Below, piece by piece: positions 1-9,542 of a DNA stretch of 46,486 nt. Below the pieces are notes generated by a model. That model had not been told where the DNA came from. It was given only the letters and a program-made list of their open reading frames with translations, and did no database searches. This stretch comes from an uncultured Anaerobutyricum sp. (GTDB lineage Bacteria; Bacillota; Clostridia; Lachnospirales; Lachnospiraceae), in assembly GCF_934307085.1 (NCBI RefSeq), contig NZ_CAKRCF010000023.1, forward strand, positions 1-46,486, read 5' to 3'. A program made the translations under genes and the position numbers. The number at the start of each line of letters is the position of its first letter. The first letter of the stretch is position 1.

Positions 1-149
1 AGATGCGCGTCATGCAATGCATGACATACTTCTTCTGCGCATCTCTGCAATCCTGCCGGAGGCTATATCAGATGGGGATTGACTCCCCCACTGATACTGA
101 TTTGTTGCTCGCCACCTACAGAGGTGGGAGTCATCTCACATCTGATATA
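1..149. repeat. 149-bp dispersed repeat, copy 1 (cut by window edge)
   Basis: Identical base for base to 6566-6714, in the same orientation. It can fold extensively: an outer stem CTATATCAGATG (63-74) with CATCTGATATA (139-149), an inner CCACCT/AGGTGG hairpin, and a GATGCGC/GCGCATC pair near the start. It lies just 3' of recO, as copy 2 lies just 3' of ilvN, so it belongs to the 3' side of minus-strand genes. The short hairpins resemble IS200/IS605-type ends, but no transposase is present and that origin is only a guess. The left part is missing because the window starts here. Confidence 0.9.
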
Positions 150-220
150 TAAATTCGGAATGGCTCATTCTGCCTTTACTGCCACCTTCTTAAGGCTATA
201 CGACTACATAAAAAGTACAA

Positions 221-958
221 TTACAGCATTTCAAGCATTTCTGCTGATTTAAATTTATGTTCTACGTGTACTACGAAATACCGCTTTACTATCCACTCAA
301 ATTCTTTATCAACATTTTCTTTAAGAGTAAAGGAGTATAATCGATTTAATGGAATCGAGGATACATACTGAAGGACATAAAGAACTGCCGAATCTACCTC
401 TCTCCCCTGTCCTTTTGTGGCACAGCTACTGCAGAGCATACCGCCTTCCTCAAAAGAAATCCTTATAAGATGTCCCTCACTTCCACAGTGAACGCATTGC
501 AAACACTGCAGTCCAAATCCGGCAAACTGTAATATTTTCAATTCATATATTCTTCGTATAAGAGAAAGCGGAATCAGCTTTTTTTTCATAGCAAGAAAAG
601 TGACAAACAAAAGGTTCAGTACATTTCTTTCATCCTGCCCCTCCATTGTAAAATATTCTGCCACTTCTGCAAAATAGGAGCTGTAATAAATATTCTCTAA
701 ATCCTTCTTTAAAAAATGAAAATAATCCTTACATTCTGCTGAATTCAAATATGTATAATTCCTCGTATCTGTGACCATAAACTCGCAATAAATAAGCGGC
801 TGTGTCACTCCAAATAAAGGATGCTTCGGTCGGCGGCTTCCTCTGGCAAATACCTGGATTTTTCCACGTTCTTTTGTAAGAATTGTAAGCCGCCTGTCAT
901 TCTCCCCGACAGGATAGACTGACAGGACAATTCCTGTCACTTTTGTTTGCTCACTCAT
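221..958 (-). CDS. recO: DNA repair protein RecO
   Basis: RecO mediates RecFOR recombinational repair by helping load RecA on SSB-coated single-stranded DNA. The 245-residue protein has the family's usual length. It shows an N-terminal OB-fold-like region (about 1-80, beginning TKVTGIVLSVYPVGENDR), a helical middle, and a zinc-finger region with Cys152, Cys155, Cys158, Cys176 and Cys179. The start lies 8 bases after the era stop and has no clear ribosome site of its own, so translation is probably coupled to era. It is the last gene of an M16C peptidase-era-recO cluster, a common clostridial arrangement. Confidence 0.95.
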   Translation of the reverse strand: MSEQTKVTGIVLSVYPVGENDRRLTILTKERGKIQVFARGSRRPKHPLFGVTQPLIYCEFMVTDTRNYTYLNSAECKDYFHFLKKDLENIYYSSYFAEVAEYFTMEGQDERNVLNLLFVTFLAMKKKLIPLSLIRRIYELKILQFAGFGLQCLQCVHCGSEGHLIRISFEEGGMLCSSCATKGQGREVDSAVLYVLQYVSSIPLNRLYSFTLKENVDKEFEWIVKRYFVVHVEHKFKSAEMLEML

Positions 959-966
959 CGCTGTCT

Positions 967-1872
967 TTACAGTTCTTTCTTATTGTAACCGTAGTTTTTC
1001 AGAAGAATATCGCTGTCTCTCCAGTCCTTTCGAACCTTTACCCACAGACGCAGATTCACCTTCATATCAAGAAGATTCTCCATCTCCACTCTTGCCTGTG
1101 TACCAATTTCTTTGATCATCGCACCTTTTTTACCGATGATAATACGTTTATGGGAATCTCTTTCGCAAACGATTACTGCTTCAATATCTACAATATCACC
1201 ACTTTTACGAGTCTTCATACGCTCAATGACAACAGCAATACCATGTGGAATCTCCTGGCTTAACAGGCGAAGTGCTTTTTCTCTGACAAGCTCTGCCACA
1301 ATCTGACGTTCCGGCTGGTCCGTGATAGTATCTTCATCATAATACATTGGTCCTTCTGGAAGATATTTAAAAATGGAATGTACTAAATCATCCGTATTAT
1401 TGCCTTCTAATGCACTGACCGGAATAATCTCTGCAAAATTACACTGATCTTTATAAGCAACGATTGCTTTTAAGATTTCCTCTTCGCTTGCGACATCTGT
1501 CTTATTAATTACGAGGAAAATCGGTGTCTTTACATTCTGAAGCTTTTCAATAATATACTGTTCTCCCCCACCAATAAATGTCGTTGGTTCTACAAGCCAT
1601 AAAATAAGGTCTACTTCATTCAATGTTCTTTCGGCCGCCATAAGCATATAATCCCCAAGCTTATTTTTTGCCTTATTAATTCCCGGTGTATCGAGGAAGA
1701 CAATCTGGCCTTCCTCGCTTGTATATACGGTCTGAATTCTGTTTCTTGTTGTCTGCGCCTTACTGGAAGTAATCGCGATCTTCTGACCAATTAACTGATT
1801 CATTAATGTAGACTTTCCTACATTTGGACGACCGATAATGGTTACAAATCCTGATTTAAAACTTCTACTCAT
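967..1872 (-). CDS. era: GTPase Era
   Basis: Era is an essential GTPase that binds 16S rRNA and assists 30S subunit maturation. The 301 residues show the P-loop GRPNVGKST (14-22), the switch II motif DTPG, the G4 motif NKTD and the G5-like SALEG. A C-terminal KH domain carries the RNA-binding GKKGAMIKEIG loop. The ribosome site GAGGAAGGA sits before ATG. It lies between the M16C peptidase gene (28-base gap upstream) and recO (8-base gap downstream) and is very likely co-transcribed with both. Confidence 0.97.
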   Translation of the reverse strand: MSRSFKSGFVTIIGRPNVGKSTLMNQLIGQKIAITSSKAQTTRNRIQTVYTSEEGQIVFLDTPGINKAKNKLGDYMLMAAERTLNEVDLILWLVEPTTFIGGGEQYIIEKLQNVKTPIFLVINKTDVASEEEILKAIVAYKDQCNFAEIIPVSALEGNNTDDLVHSIFKYLPEGPMYYDEDTITDQPERQIVAELVREKALRLLSQEIPHGIAVVIERMKTRKSGDIVDIEAVIVCERDSHKRIIIGKKGAMIKEIGTQARVEMENLLDMKVNLRLWVKVRKDWRDSDILLKNYGYNKKEL

Positions 1873-1900
1873 ATTTTTTCCTTCCTCTATCTTGTTCTCT

Positions 1901-4819
1901 TTATTGGTTTAAACTGTACACTTGCTTAAACATCTCTTTTTCTTCTTCTAACTTACGGTCATTACCGATAGCACATACTGTTCCTGCATCCATCATAGAT
2001 TCAATATATCCCGCAAGAGAACGAATCGTCTCTTCAGTTGCATCAAGAACCTGATTTCTTTCTTTTTGAATCATTTCTACTGTAATTCCAGACTGGTAAG
2101 CATGGAAAGAGCGTTCTCCTAATGCAGACGGCTCTAACGGTTGATCAATGCCACTGATGGTTCCGATGATATATTTTGTCATATCTCTCTTACCAGCTTC
2201 AAATTTTCTTACATAATCTGCAGCCTTTTTATAGACATCTAATGTGGCAGAAAGGTTCGGATCTCTGTAAGAAGTAAAGAAGCCATATCCATTTCTTGAG
2301 AAGTTACACATACAACCATACGCACCCCCAGTCACACGGACATTCACCCAAAGATAATCATAGGAGAAAATGGTCTTTAATACTTTTAAAGCCCCATGAT
2401 ATTCCTGTCCCGCCTTTTCAAAAGAACCTGCACTTGCCACATACTGTACCTTACTTGCTGTCTTAAATCCTTCATTCTTTTTCTCCAAAACAAATGTCGG
2501 AACAGTCTTTACACAAGGCATATCATAAAGCATACGGTTAAACTGTAACATTTCTCCTTCCATCAAGGACTTAAAGTTAAATTCTCCTGTAAGAGATAAT
2601 GTCAGATTCTCCTTACGGAAAATACACATCTGCGCTCTTACAAGCTGTTTTACAAGGAGATCTGCATTGCTGTCAAAGTTCTTATCTAACTTCTTAATAA
2701 ACTCATAGAATCCGATTCCCTCTGCAGTATCCTTATACTTCATCATCGGATCAACATAAGACAGTGCACGATTGGCTGCATACACATGACCAGCTGCAGG
2801 AATTCTTGTATCCATCTTTGTGCGAAGCTCGGAGATAATCTCTTTTAAACGTTTCTTATCATCCATCTTGGAACTTAACAGAACTTCCTTTAATAAGGCC
2901 ATACCGTCTGCAATCTGGTTTTCCATGCATTTCATATGCACGCTAAAGTATGGACGATATCCATTCTTTTTCCATACCAGCACATTCATTCCTGTCTGAA
3001 AAGATAATCCACCAATCTTTAAGTTGATTTCTGTTGCCAGATCATTATAGGAAAAATGCTCTGTATCTACATAACGATAAATCTCTGTCAGTAAAGTAGC
3101 ATATGGAATCAGTTCTTCCGGCAGTTCTGACATATCAAAGCAGAAGTCAGAATATACAATTCCATTCGTATGATATTCATGAACAATTGCTGTTGTCCCG
3201 CCAATCATTATCTCTTTATTTTTAAATGGAAGTACCTCTCTTGAAATATCACTTAAATCTAATGTGGGAATTTTTTCCAGTTCTTCCTGTGTGGAAGGTG
3301 TCTCCTGGAATTCCTTTAACTTCTTTGTATCCTCAATCAGATAATTTAACTGTTTTGCATTGAGTTTATCTTTCATTTTTGCAAGCTGCTGTTTTAATTC
3401 TTCTTCTAAACGCTCATTCTTGCCAACTTCCGGATACAAATACACATAAGCTTTATGCGTATTTTCTAAAAAGCTTTCTTTAATAAGCTGTTCAAAATAG
3501 CCTGTATCCACCTTTTCTTTTAATCTGGCAAGCGGAGTTAAAGAATCTGCAAGTTCTAATGCTTTTGCATCATCATATAACCAGCTATTTAAAAAATTCA
3601 GTCCATAAATAAGCCCTTTAGGAAAACGTCCGAAATCTGCCTCACGATACTTAAACTCATAATTATTAATTGCAGAGTAAATCGCCTTTTTATTAAGACC
3701 ATTTTCTGCCTGCTCTCTTAAGGCTTCTTCTAATGTCTTTATAAAAAGCTCCTCGTTACCCTTCTTCGCATTCTTTACAATAACTGAAAATAATGGTTGC
3801 TGAATCCCACCATCATAATAGCTGTCCACATCTTTTCCAAGACCGGCATCAATAAGTTTCTTCCTTACTGGTGCCCCCGGCATAGTGAAAAGAACATAGT
3901 CAAGAATCTGCATTGCAAGGCCACGCTCGTTATCACAACTATCTCCCGCTGCCACGTTGTAGCTTAAATATACGCCTTCCTCTTCTTCTTCAGATACGGA
4001 ATACGTATCTTTTAATGTTTCCGGTGCTTTAAAGGCCTCCTGCAGTGCAACTTTAGAATCCACTATCTTTTTATCATAGTGGCTTAAATATTCTTCATCA
4101 ATAAAGGCAAGCTCTTTTACAAAGTCTACATTACCATACAGATAAATATAACTGTTTGACGGATGATAATACTTGCTATGGAATTCTAAAAACTTTTCTC
4201 TGGTCAGCTCAGGAATCGCATCCGGGTCTCCGCCAGACTCAAAAGCATACGGAGTATCTTTTAAAAGTGCTTCCTGAATTTTTCTTGCTAAAACATCATC
4301 TGGTGAAGAAAACACACCCTTCATCTCGTTATATACAACACCATTAAACCTCAGTTCATCGTCCTTATCAGCAATTTCATAATGCCAGCCTTCCTGCTTA
4401 AGAATTTCATCCCTCTTATAAATATTGGGATGAAAAACAGCATCTAAGTAAACATGCATTAAATTATGGTAATCCTGATCATTGCAGCTAGCAATTGGAT
4501 ATACTGTTTTGTCTGAATATGTCATCGCATTCAAAAATGTATTCAAAGAGCCTTTTGCCAGTTCGATAAACGGATCTTTAGACGGGAACTTGTCAGAACC
4601 GCAAAGTACAGAGTGTTCCAAAATATGGGCAACACCCGTATCATCTGCCGGAGGAGTACGAAATGCGATACTAAACACCTTGTTTGTATCATCATTCTCT
4701 ACCAGAAGAACTCTGGCTCCTGTCTTCTTATGTTCTAATACATAACCATATCCATTCAGCTCGTCTATCTTTTCTTTTTGTATAAAAGAATAACTTTTAA
4801 AATTTGTTTCTTTTAGCAT
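1901..4819 (-). CDS. M16C insulinase-family metallopeptidase (presequence-protease type)
   Basis: A large single-chain zinc peptidase of 972 residues, the usual size for the M16C group (PreP/Cym1/falcilysin type), which folds as four M16-like domains and degrades peptides. The inverted zinc motif HxxEH is visible as HILEH at residues 65-69 (VAHILEHSVLCGS), and the distal glutamate probably lies in NEMKGVF around residue 165. There is no signal peptide, so it should be cytoplasmic. The start follows a strong AGGAGG site. The substrate cannot be told from sequence. It is the first gene of the cluster with era and recO. Confidence 0.9.
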   Translation of the reverse strand: MLKETNFKSYSFIQKEKIDELNGYGYVLEHKKTGARVLLVENDDTNKVFSIAFRTPPADDTGVAHILEHSVLCGSDKFPSKDPFIELAKGSLNTFLNAMTYSDKTVYPIASCNDQDYHNLMHVYLDAVFHPNIYKRDEILKQEGWHYEIADKDDELRFNGVVYNEMKGVFSSPDDVLARKIQEALLKDTPYAFESGGDPDAIPELTREKFLEFHSKYYHPSNSYIYLYGNVDFVKELAFIDEEYLSHYDKKIVDSKVALQEAFKAPETLKDTYSVSEEEEEGVYLSYNVAAGDSCDNERGLAMQILDYVLFTMPGAPVRKKLIDAGLGKDVDSYYDGGIQQPLFSVIVKNAKKGNEELFIKTLEEALREQAENGLNKKAIYSAINNYEFKYREADFGRFPKGLIYGLNFLNSWLYDDAKALELADSLTPLARLKEKVDTGYFEQLIKESFLENTHKAYVYLYPEVGKNERLEEELKQQLAKMKDKLNAKQLNYLIEDTKKLKEFQETPSTQEELEKIPTLDLSDISREVLPFKNKEIMIGGTTAIVHEYHTNGIVYSDFCFDMSELPEELIPYATLLTEIYRYVDTEHFSYNDLATEINLKIGGLSFQTGMNVLVWKKNGYRPYFSVHMKCMENQIADGMALLKEVLLSSKMDDKKRLKEIISELRTKMDTRIPAAGHVYAANRALSYVDPMMKYKDTAEGIGFYEFIKKLDKNFDSNADLLVKQLVRAQMCIFRKENLTLSLTGEFNFKSLMEGEMLQFNRMLYDMPCVKTVPTFVLEKKNEGFKTASKVQYVASAGSFEKAGQEYHGALKVLKTIFSYDYLWVNVRVTGGAYGCMCNFSRNGYGFFTSYRDPNLSATLDVYKKAADYVRKFEAGKRDMTKYIIGTISGIDQPLEPSALGERSFHAYQSGITVEMIQKERNQVLDATEETIRSLAGYIESMMDAGTVCAIGNDRKLEEEKEMFKQVYSLNQ

Positions 4820-4877
4820 TCGCTATCTACCTCCTGCTTTTACCTTTTATAAAAATGCCTGTAATCTTTGCCTAATC

Positions 4878-5129
4878 CTAGAGCGTATTTACGTGTTCTA
4901 GTCATAACCTCCCAGTTACAATTTTTTTGAAATGCAGTCTTGTACAGTGATACGCATTATTACGTCATTTACAATATACCTATCGTAGTATTCCGCACTT
5001 TTAACCGTTTTATTTCCGATTACAGATATTGTAATAATTCAGAAACCATATACTGATACATTAAAAATTTTTTCCGCAAGATGAAGTGTCAATGCATCAA
5101 CACGCTAGAATGATTTTTAAACACACTCT
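4878..5129. repeat. Probable degenerate relative of the 168-bp inverted-repeat element
   Basis: The left end CTAGAGCGTATTT (4878-4890) and the right end AATGATTTTTAAACACACTCT without its first base (5110-5129) resemble the terminal repeats of the intact element at 34726-34893, and an internal GCAAGATG is also shared. The ends are diverged and the interior is not clearly alignable, so this is a remnant at best. Confidence 0.4.
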
Positions 5130-5186
5130 TAATTTGTACTGTTCCGAATTATCACAGACTATTTAATATCATAACACAACTATGCC

Positions 5187-5224
5187 AAAAAAAAAAGAAG
5201 GTCTTACCGAAGTAAAACCTTCTT
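5187..5224 (-). terminator. Rho-independent terminator of ilvC
   Basis: AAGAAGGT (5195-5202) pairs with ACCTTCTT (5217-5224). The run of A at 5187-5196 becomes a U-tract on the minus-strand transcript. It lies about 45 bases after the ilvC stop. Confidence 0.85.
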
Positions 5225-5269
5225 TCTATCCTTATAAAATATTCAGCAAATATGTATGCGATATTCTGA

Positions 5270-6310
<1,041 letters not shown>

Positions 6311-6320
6311 TTATAAAAAT

Positions 6321-6351
6321 AAATTGATTCTATTATCAAAATTGATTCTAT
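6321..6351 (-). promoter_or_regulatory. 13-bp direct repeat in the ilvC leader
   Basis: AAATTGATTCTAT occurs at 6321-6333 and again without mismatch at 6339-6351, an 18-bp spacing between the predicted ilvC promoter and its ribosome site. Paired half-sites for a regulator are plausible. No T-box sequence is present in this leader. Confidence 0.4.
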
Positions 6352-6377
6352 CTCTTCTGATAAGAATTTCAATCGTT

Positions 6378-6406
6378 ATAATACTCCTCTTTATAGGAGA
6401 AATCAA
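6378..6406 (-). promoter_or_regulatory. Predicted ilvC promoter
   Basis: On the minus strand TTGATT (6401-6406) and TATTAT (6378-6383) are separated by 17 bases. The spacer contains a small inverted repeat CTCCT/AGGAG. The transcript would have a leader of roughly 80 bases. Confidence 0.55.
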
Positions 6407-6502
6407 GGGATATTTGATTATTTTTTAAAAAACTTTTCTCCAAAAATGAATCAAGTTATCCATTTGCCTTCATTTGTTCAAAAAATATGGCTCATTTTCT
6501 TT

Positions 6503-6534
6503 AAAAAAAGAAGGGATATCTGGGTATCCCTTCT
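6503..6534 (-). terminator. Terminator downstream of ilvN and the repeat
   Basis: AGAAGGGATA (6509-6518) pairs with TATCCCTTCT (6525-6534); the A-run at 6503-6508 gives a U-tract on the minus strand. It lies beyond the 149-bp repeat, so ilvN transcripts would include the repeat before stopping. Confidence 0.85.
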
Positions 6535-6565
6535 TATTCAAGAATGCCTCGGCATTCTTGCTGCG

Positions 6566-6714
6566 AGATGCGCGTCATGCAATGCATGACATACTTCTTC
6601 TGCGCATCTCTGCAATCCTGCCGGAGGCTATATCAGATGGGGATTGACTCCCCCACTGATACTGATTTGTTGCTCGCCACCTACAGAGGTGGGAGTCATC
6701 TCACATCTGATATA
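6566..6714. repeat. 149-bp dispersed repeat, copy 2
   Basis: Perfect match to 1-149. Here the left flank is visible: it continues into CTGC and then the palindrome AAGAATGCCTCGGCATTCTT, followed by a minus-strand terminator. It begins about 58 bases after the ilvN stop. Perfect identity over 6.5 kb implies recent copying or ongoing conversion. Confidence 0.9.
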
Positions 6715-6772
6715 ATATGAAAACTATAATCATTACTCTTATTGCAAGTCATCGTACATTGCTATATTAAAA

Positions 6773-7264
6773 TCAATTTAATGTACTTACACCTCTTCCA
6801 AGGCCAGTAATTCCTGTACGAACCATCTCAAGTACTTCGAAGTCTGCCATAAGATTTAAGAAAGCATCAAGCTTATTCTGGTTACCAGTAAGCTCAATCA
6901 TAAGAGAGTTCGCAGCTACGTCAACAACCTTAGCACGGAAAATATCTGCAATTGCAATAATCTCCTGTTTTTCTTTCTTGTCCGCCATCACTTTTACAAG
7001 CACAAGTTCACGGCATACAGAATGGTTATTCTCAAGTTCTACGATTTTACGAACTTCAACAAGCTTGGCAATCTGGTTACGAATCTGTTCAAGAATCTGG
7101 TTATCTCCACTTACCGCTACTGTAATACGGGTATACTTTGGATCGTTTGTAATCCCTGCTGTAATACTGTCGATGTTATATCCACGACGGCTGAACAGAG
7201 CCGCAACTCTTGCTAACACTCCGGGGTTATTATCTACTAAAAGAGATAATACTATCTGTCTCAT
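6773..7264 (-). CDS. ilvN: Acetolactate synthase small (regulatory) subunit
   Basis: The regulatory subunit binds valine through its ACT domain and activates the catalytic IlvB subunit. The 163 residues match the usual length. An N-terminal ACT domain (about 2-75, LSLLVDNNPGVLARVAALFSRRG without its last residue) carries the typical NPGVLARV turn and RGYNIDSI, followed by the C-terminal ALS_ss domain ending in VRTGITGLGRG. A ribosome site GAAGGAG precedes ATG. No ilvB is in the window. It lies 33 bases after the LCP gene and may share its transcript; ilvC downstream has its own promoter. Confidence 0.95.
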   Translation of the reverse strand: MRQIVLSLLVDNNPGVLARVAALFSRRGYNIDSITAGITNDPKYTRITVAVSGDNQILEQIRNQIAKLVEVRKIVELENNHSVCRELVLVKVMADKKEKQEIIAIADIFRAKVVDVAANSLMIELTGNQNKLDAFLNLMADFEVLEMVRTGITGLGRGVSTLN

Positions 7265-7297
7265 AAAATTTCTCCTTCACAAACATTAAAACATAAA

Positions 7298-8425
7298 TTA
7301 ATATGTAGAGATACCTTCCGTCTTTTCCGGATAGTATCCTTTTATAAACTTATCATTACCGACTCCGTAGGAATCATTAATTCCAGGATCCTCTCCAATA
7401 CCGAAAATAAAATACTGCAACGCCTTTTTATTCGCTTCATAGTCTACCTGCATTACCCATGCACCATTCCCACTAAGACGTCCCTCGGTATAAGAGCCTT
7501 CATACGGAATACGAAGCTGCTCTACCTCGGTTGCTCCCATCGTGATAACAGAAGTTAAAAGACTTCTTATCTGCTTTTCAGTAAGGTCTGTTGTGACATA
7601 TTTTAGTGCTTTCATGCAAATATTGGTGATTGTCATAATATCTTCACTCTTTAATTCATTAAATACAGAAATAAGAATCTTACGCTGACGGTCTGTACGT
7701 CCAAACTCTCCTGTAACGTCCTGACGAATTCGACAGTATGCTAAAGCCTGATATGGTGTAAGCATATTTTCTCCAGCTTTTACATTTTTCTCACCATGTT
7801 TAGAATTCACATAAGCGGTCTTCATGAAATAAGCTTCCGCTTCGGTAAGGTCCATTGGAACACCTCCGATTAAGTCTACAACTTCACGGAATGCCTCCAT
7901 ATCTACCTCTACATATCCATCAAGTTTGATTCCGAAAGTTTCTGCAATCGTCTCATACTCAAGCTGTACACCACCGTAAGAATAGGCAGCATTAAACTTA
8001 TGATAACCATACCCTGGAATATCAATATACATATCTCTCATAAGAGAAGTCAGTTTTAACTTACCATTCTTTAAATCGATGGTTGCAATCATCGTAGAAT
8101 CAGAACGTCCTGCTTCTGTCTCATCAGAACGCTTGTCACAGCCTATAAGAAGAATATTTACTACATCCTGATCATATTCAAGGTCAGCATCTACAACATC
8201 TGCATTCTTTAAAGCTGTCTTTGTATCTGTTGTAATGGTATTCGTTGCTGCTTTATAATAAGCGGCTACTGCTCCTCCTGCTGCTGAAGCAACAAAGGCA
8301 ACTGTAAGAAGGAAACACACAAGAACCTGTGCGATTCTGCGTCCTTTTCTTCCTCGTTTGCGAGCCTTTTTTGCTTTTTTGGCTTCTTTTTTGTCTATAT
8401 TTGTATTTCTATCTGTTTCTTTCAA
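7298..8425 (-). CDS. LytR-CpsA-Psr (LCP) family cell-wall glycopolymer ligase
   Basis: LCP proteins transfer lipid-linked glycopolymers such as teichoic acids or capsule onto peptidoglycan on the outer membrane face. The 375 residues start with a very basic cytoplasmic tail (KKEAKKAKKARKRGRKGRR), one membrane segment (about 31-55, VLVCFLLTVAFVASAAGG), then the LCP domain with NILLIGCDKR, GRSDSTMI, SLMRDMYIDIPG and HKFNAAYSYGG. The pyrophosphate-contacting Arg and Asp residues are present. Translation appears to begin at a TTG, 9 bases after AGGAGG. The neighbouring glycosyltransferase upstream suggests a role in envelope polysaccharide. Confidence 0.9.
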   Translation of the reverse strand: MKETDRNTNIDKKEAKKAKKARKRGRKGRRIAQVLVCFLLTVAFVASAAGGAVAAYYKAATNTITTDTKTALKNADVVDADLEYDQDVVNILLIGCDKRSDETEAGRSDSTMIATIDLKNGKLKLTSLMRDMYIDIPGYGYHKFNAAYSYGGVQLEYETIAETFGIKLDGYVEVDMEAFREVVDLIGGVPMDLTEAEAYFMKTAYVNSKHGEKNVKAGENMLTPYQALAYCRIRQDVTGEFGRTDRQRKILISVFNELKSEDIMTITNICMKALKYVTTDLTEKQIRSLLTSVITMGATEVEQLRIPYEGSYTEGRLSGNGAWVMQVDYEANKKALQYFIFGIGEDPGINDSYGVGNDKFIKGYYPEKTEGISTY

Positions 8426-8591
8426 ACTTTAAAACCTCCTGTACAAAAAACTCTTTTTATACATTATACTAATTTTTCCTCTATTGCAAGTCAAAATTTC
8501 TTAAAGTTTATTTAACTATTTCGAATCAATTTGCAAAATTATATCTGCCATACCCGCTTTTTGCGAATACATCGCTTTGCTATCCCAGTTT

Positions 8592-9512
8592 TTACTTCCA
8601 GTACCATGGGTTAAGAGATATTTTAAGAATCCACTTTTTCGGAAGCTTTTTATAATTTTTCCCAAGACGATATCCAATATATTTTGCACCATTTTGTGTA
8701 ATAATCTTTGGAATATAATAAAATTGTCCCTTTTTAATAAAGTGCCTTAATGTCATCTTGACAAGACGGATTCCTTCAGATTCAGACTTTACCTGTGTAA
8801 AAAGCCCACCAGCATCTACTTGCGATACCGCAAGGTCAAAGTTTCTCTTTAACTGATCTTTTGCTGTATAATTATGCCAGTGCCATACTTTGGCATCTGC
8901 CACATAGGCAATCTTCTTTCCTGCTTCGATAAGATGAGAAGCAAAAATCATATCCTCATTAAATATCGTATGCAGAGGAAATCCTCCAAGCGCATTATAC
9001 TCTGACTTACGATATGCCGCACATACATTGGAGCAGAAAAATGTCTTAATTCCAAGCTTCGGCAAGTCTTCTTTACTCTTAATCCTGCTTTCTTTTGGAT
9101 AATTAAAAATTCTCGTGTATGCTTCAATCGGATTGTCTTTTTTGTCTGCCATCTGTCTACCGTACGCCGCACAAACTTCTTCATCTTCAAACGGCTTGAT
9201 CAAATTCTCAATGAGATGTTCATCTGCCGGAATCGCATCCTGTGTCAAAAGAATCATAATATCGCCATCACACATTGACGCTGCCTGGTTTCTTGTGCCG
9301 CCGTGGTCAAATTCCGGCTTGGTGATATGAACAATTCCCCCCTGTTTTACTGTAGAAAACACCTTGCTGTGAAAAAATTCTTCTTCTGTATTAATTAAGA
9401 GAATCTTCTGTGGCTGTACTGTCTGTCTTTTTAACATACGAAGACATTTTTCTAACTTTTCGTCCGGATGATATGTCGGAATAATAACATCAATTTTTCG
9501 TGCCTCGCTCAT
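8592..9512 (-). CDS. Family 2 glycosyltransferase, rhamnosyltransferase-like
   Basis: A GT-A fold enzyme of 306 residues that should move a sugar from a nucleotide donor to an envelope polysaccharide or its lipid carrier. It begins with the GT2 signature VIIPTYHPDEKLEKCLRML without its last residues, has FDHGGTRNQAA near residue 70 (typical of rhamnosyltransferase-like members), and a metal-binding stretch LLTQDAIP where the usual DxD is replaced by QDA. The acceptor-side motif FNEDMIFA follows. No membrane segment is visible. AGGGAGG precedes ATG. It sits 30 bases after metH and before the LCP gene. Confidence 0.85.
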   Translation of the reverse strand: MSEARKIDVIIPTYHPDEKLEKCLRMLKRQTVQPQKILLINTEEEFFHSKVFSTVKQGGIVHITKPEFDHGGTRNQAASMCDGDIMILLTQDAIPADEHLIENLIKPFEDEEVCAAYGRQMADKKDNPIEAYTRIFNYPKESRIKSKEDLPKLGIKTFFCSNVCAAYRKSEYNALGGFPLHTIFNEDMIFASHLIEAGKKIAYVADAKVWHWHNYTAKDQLKRNFDLAVSQVDAGGLFTQVKSESEGIRLVKMTLRHFIKKGQFYYIPKIITQNGAKYIGYRLGKNYKKLPKKWILKISLNPWYWK

Positions 9513-9542
9513 TCGTACCTCCCTTTATCTTTTATAGACATT

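Larger units (their letters stand above)
4820..5269. other. 450-bp intergenic region upstream of the M16C peptidase gene
   Basis: It holds no credible gene. The right end carries the ilvC terminator (5187-5224). The middle, 4878-5129, looks like a decayed relative of the inverted-repeat element at 34726-34893. The promoter of the peptidase-era-recO cluster should also be here, but no convincing -35/-10 pair was found. Confidence 0.6.
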
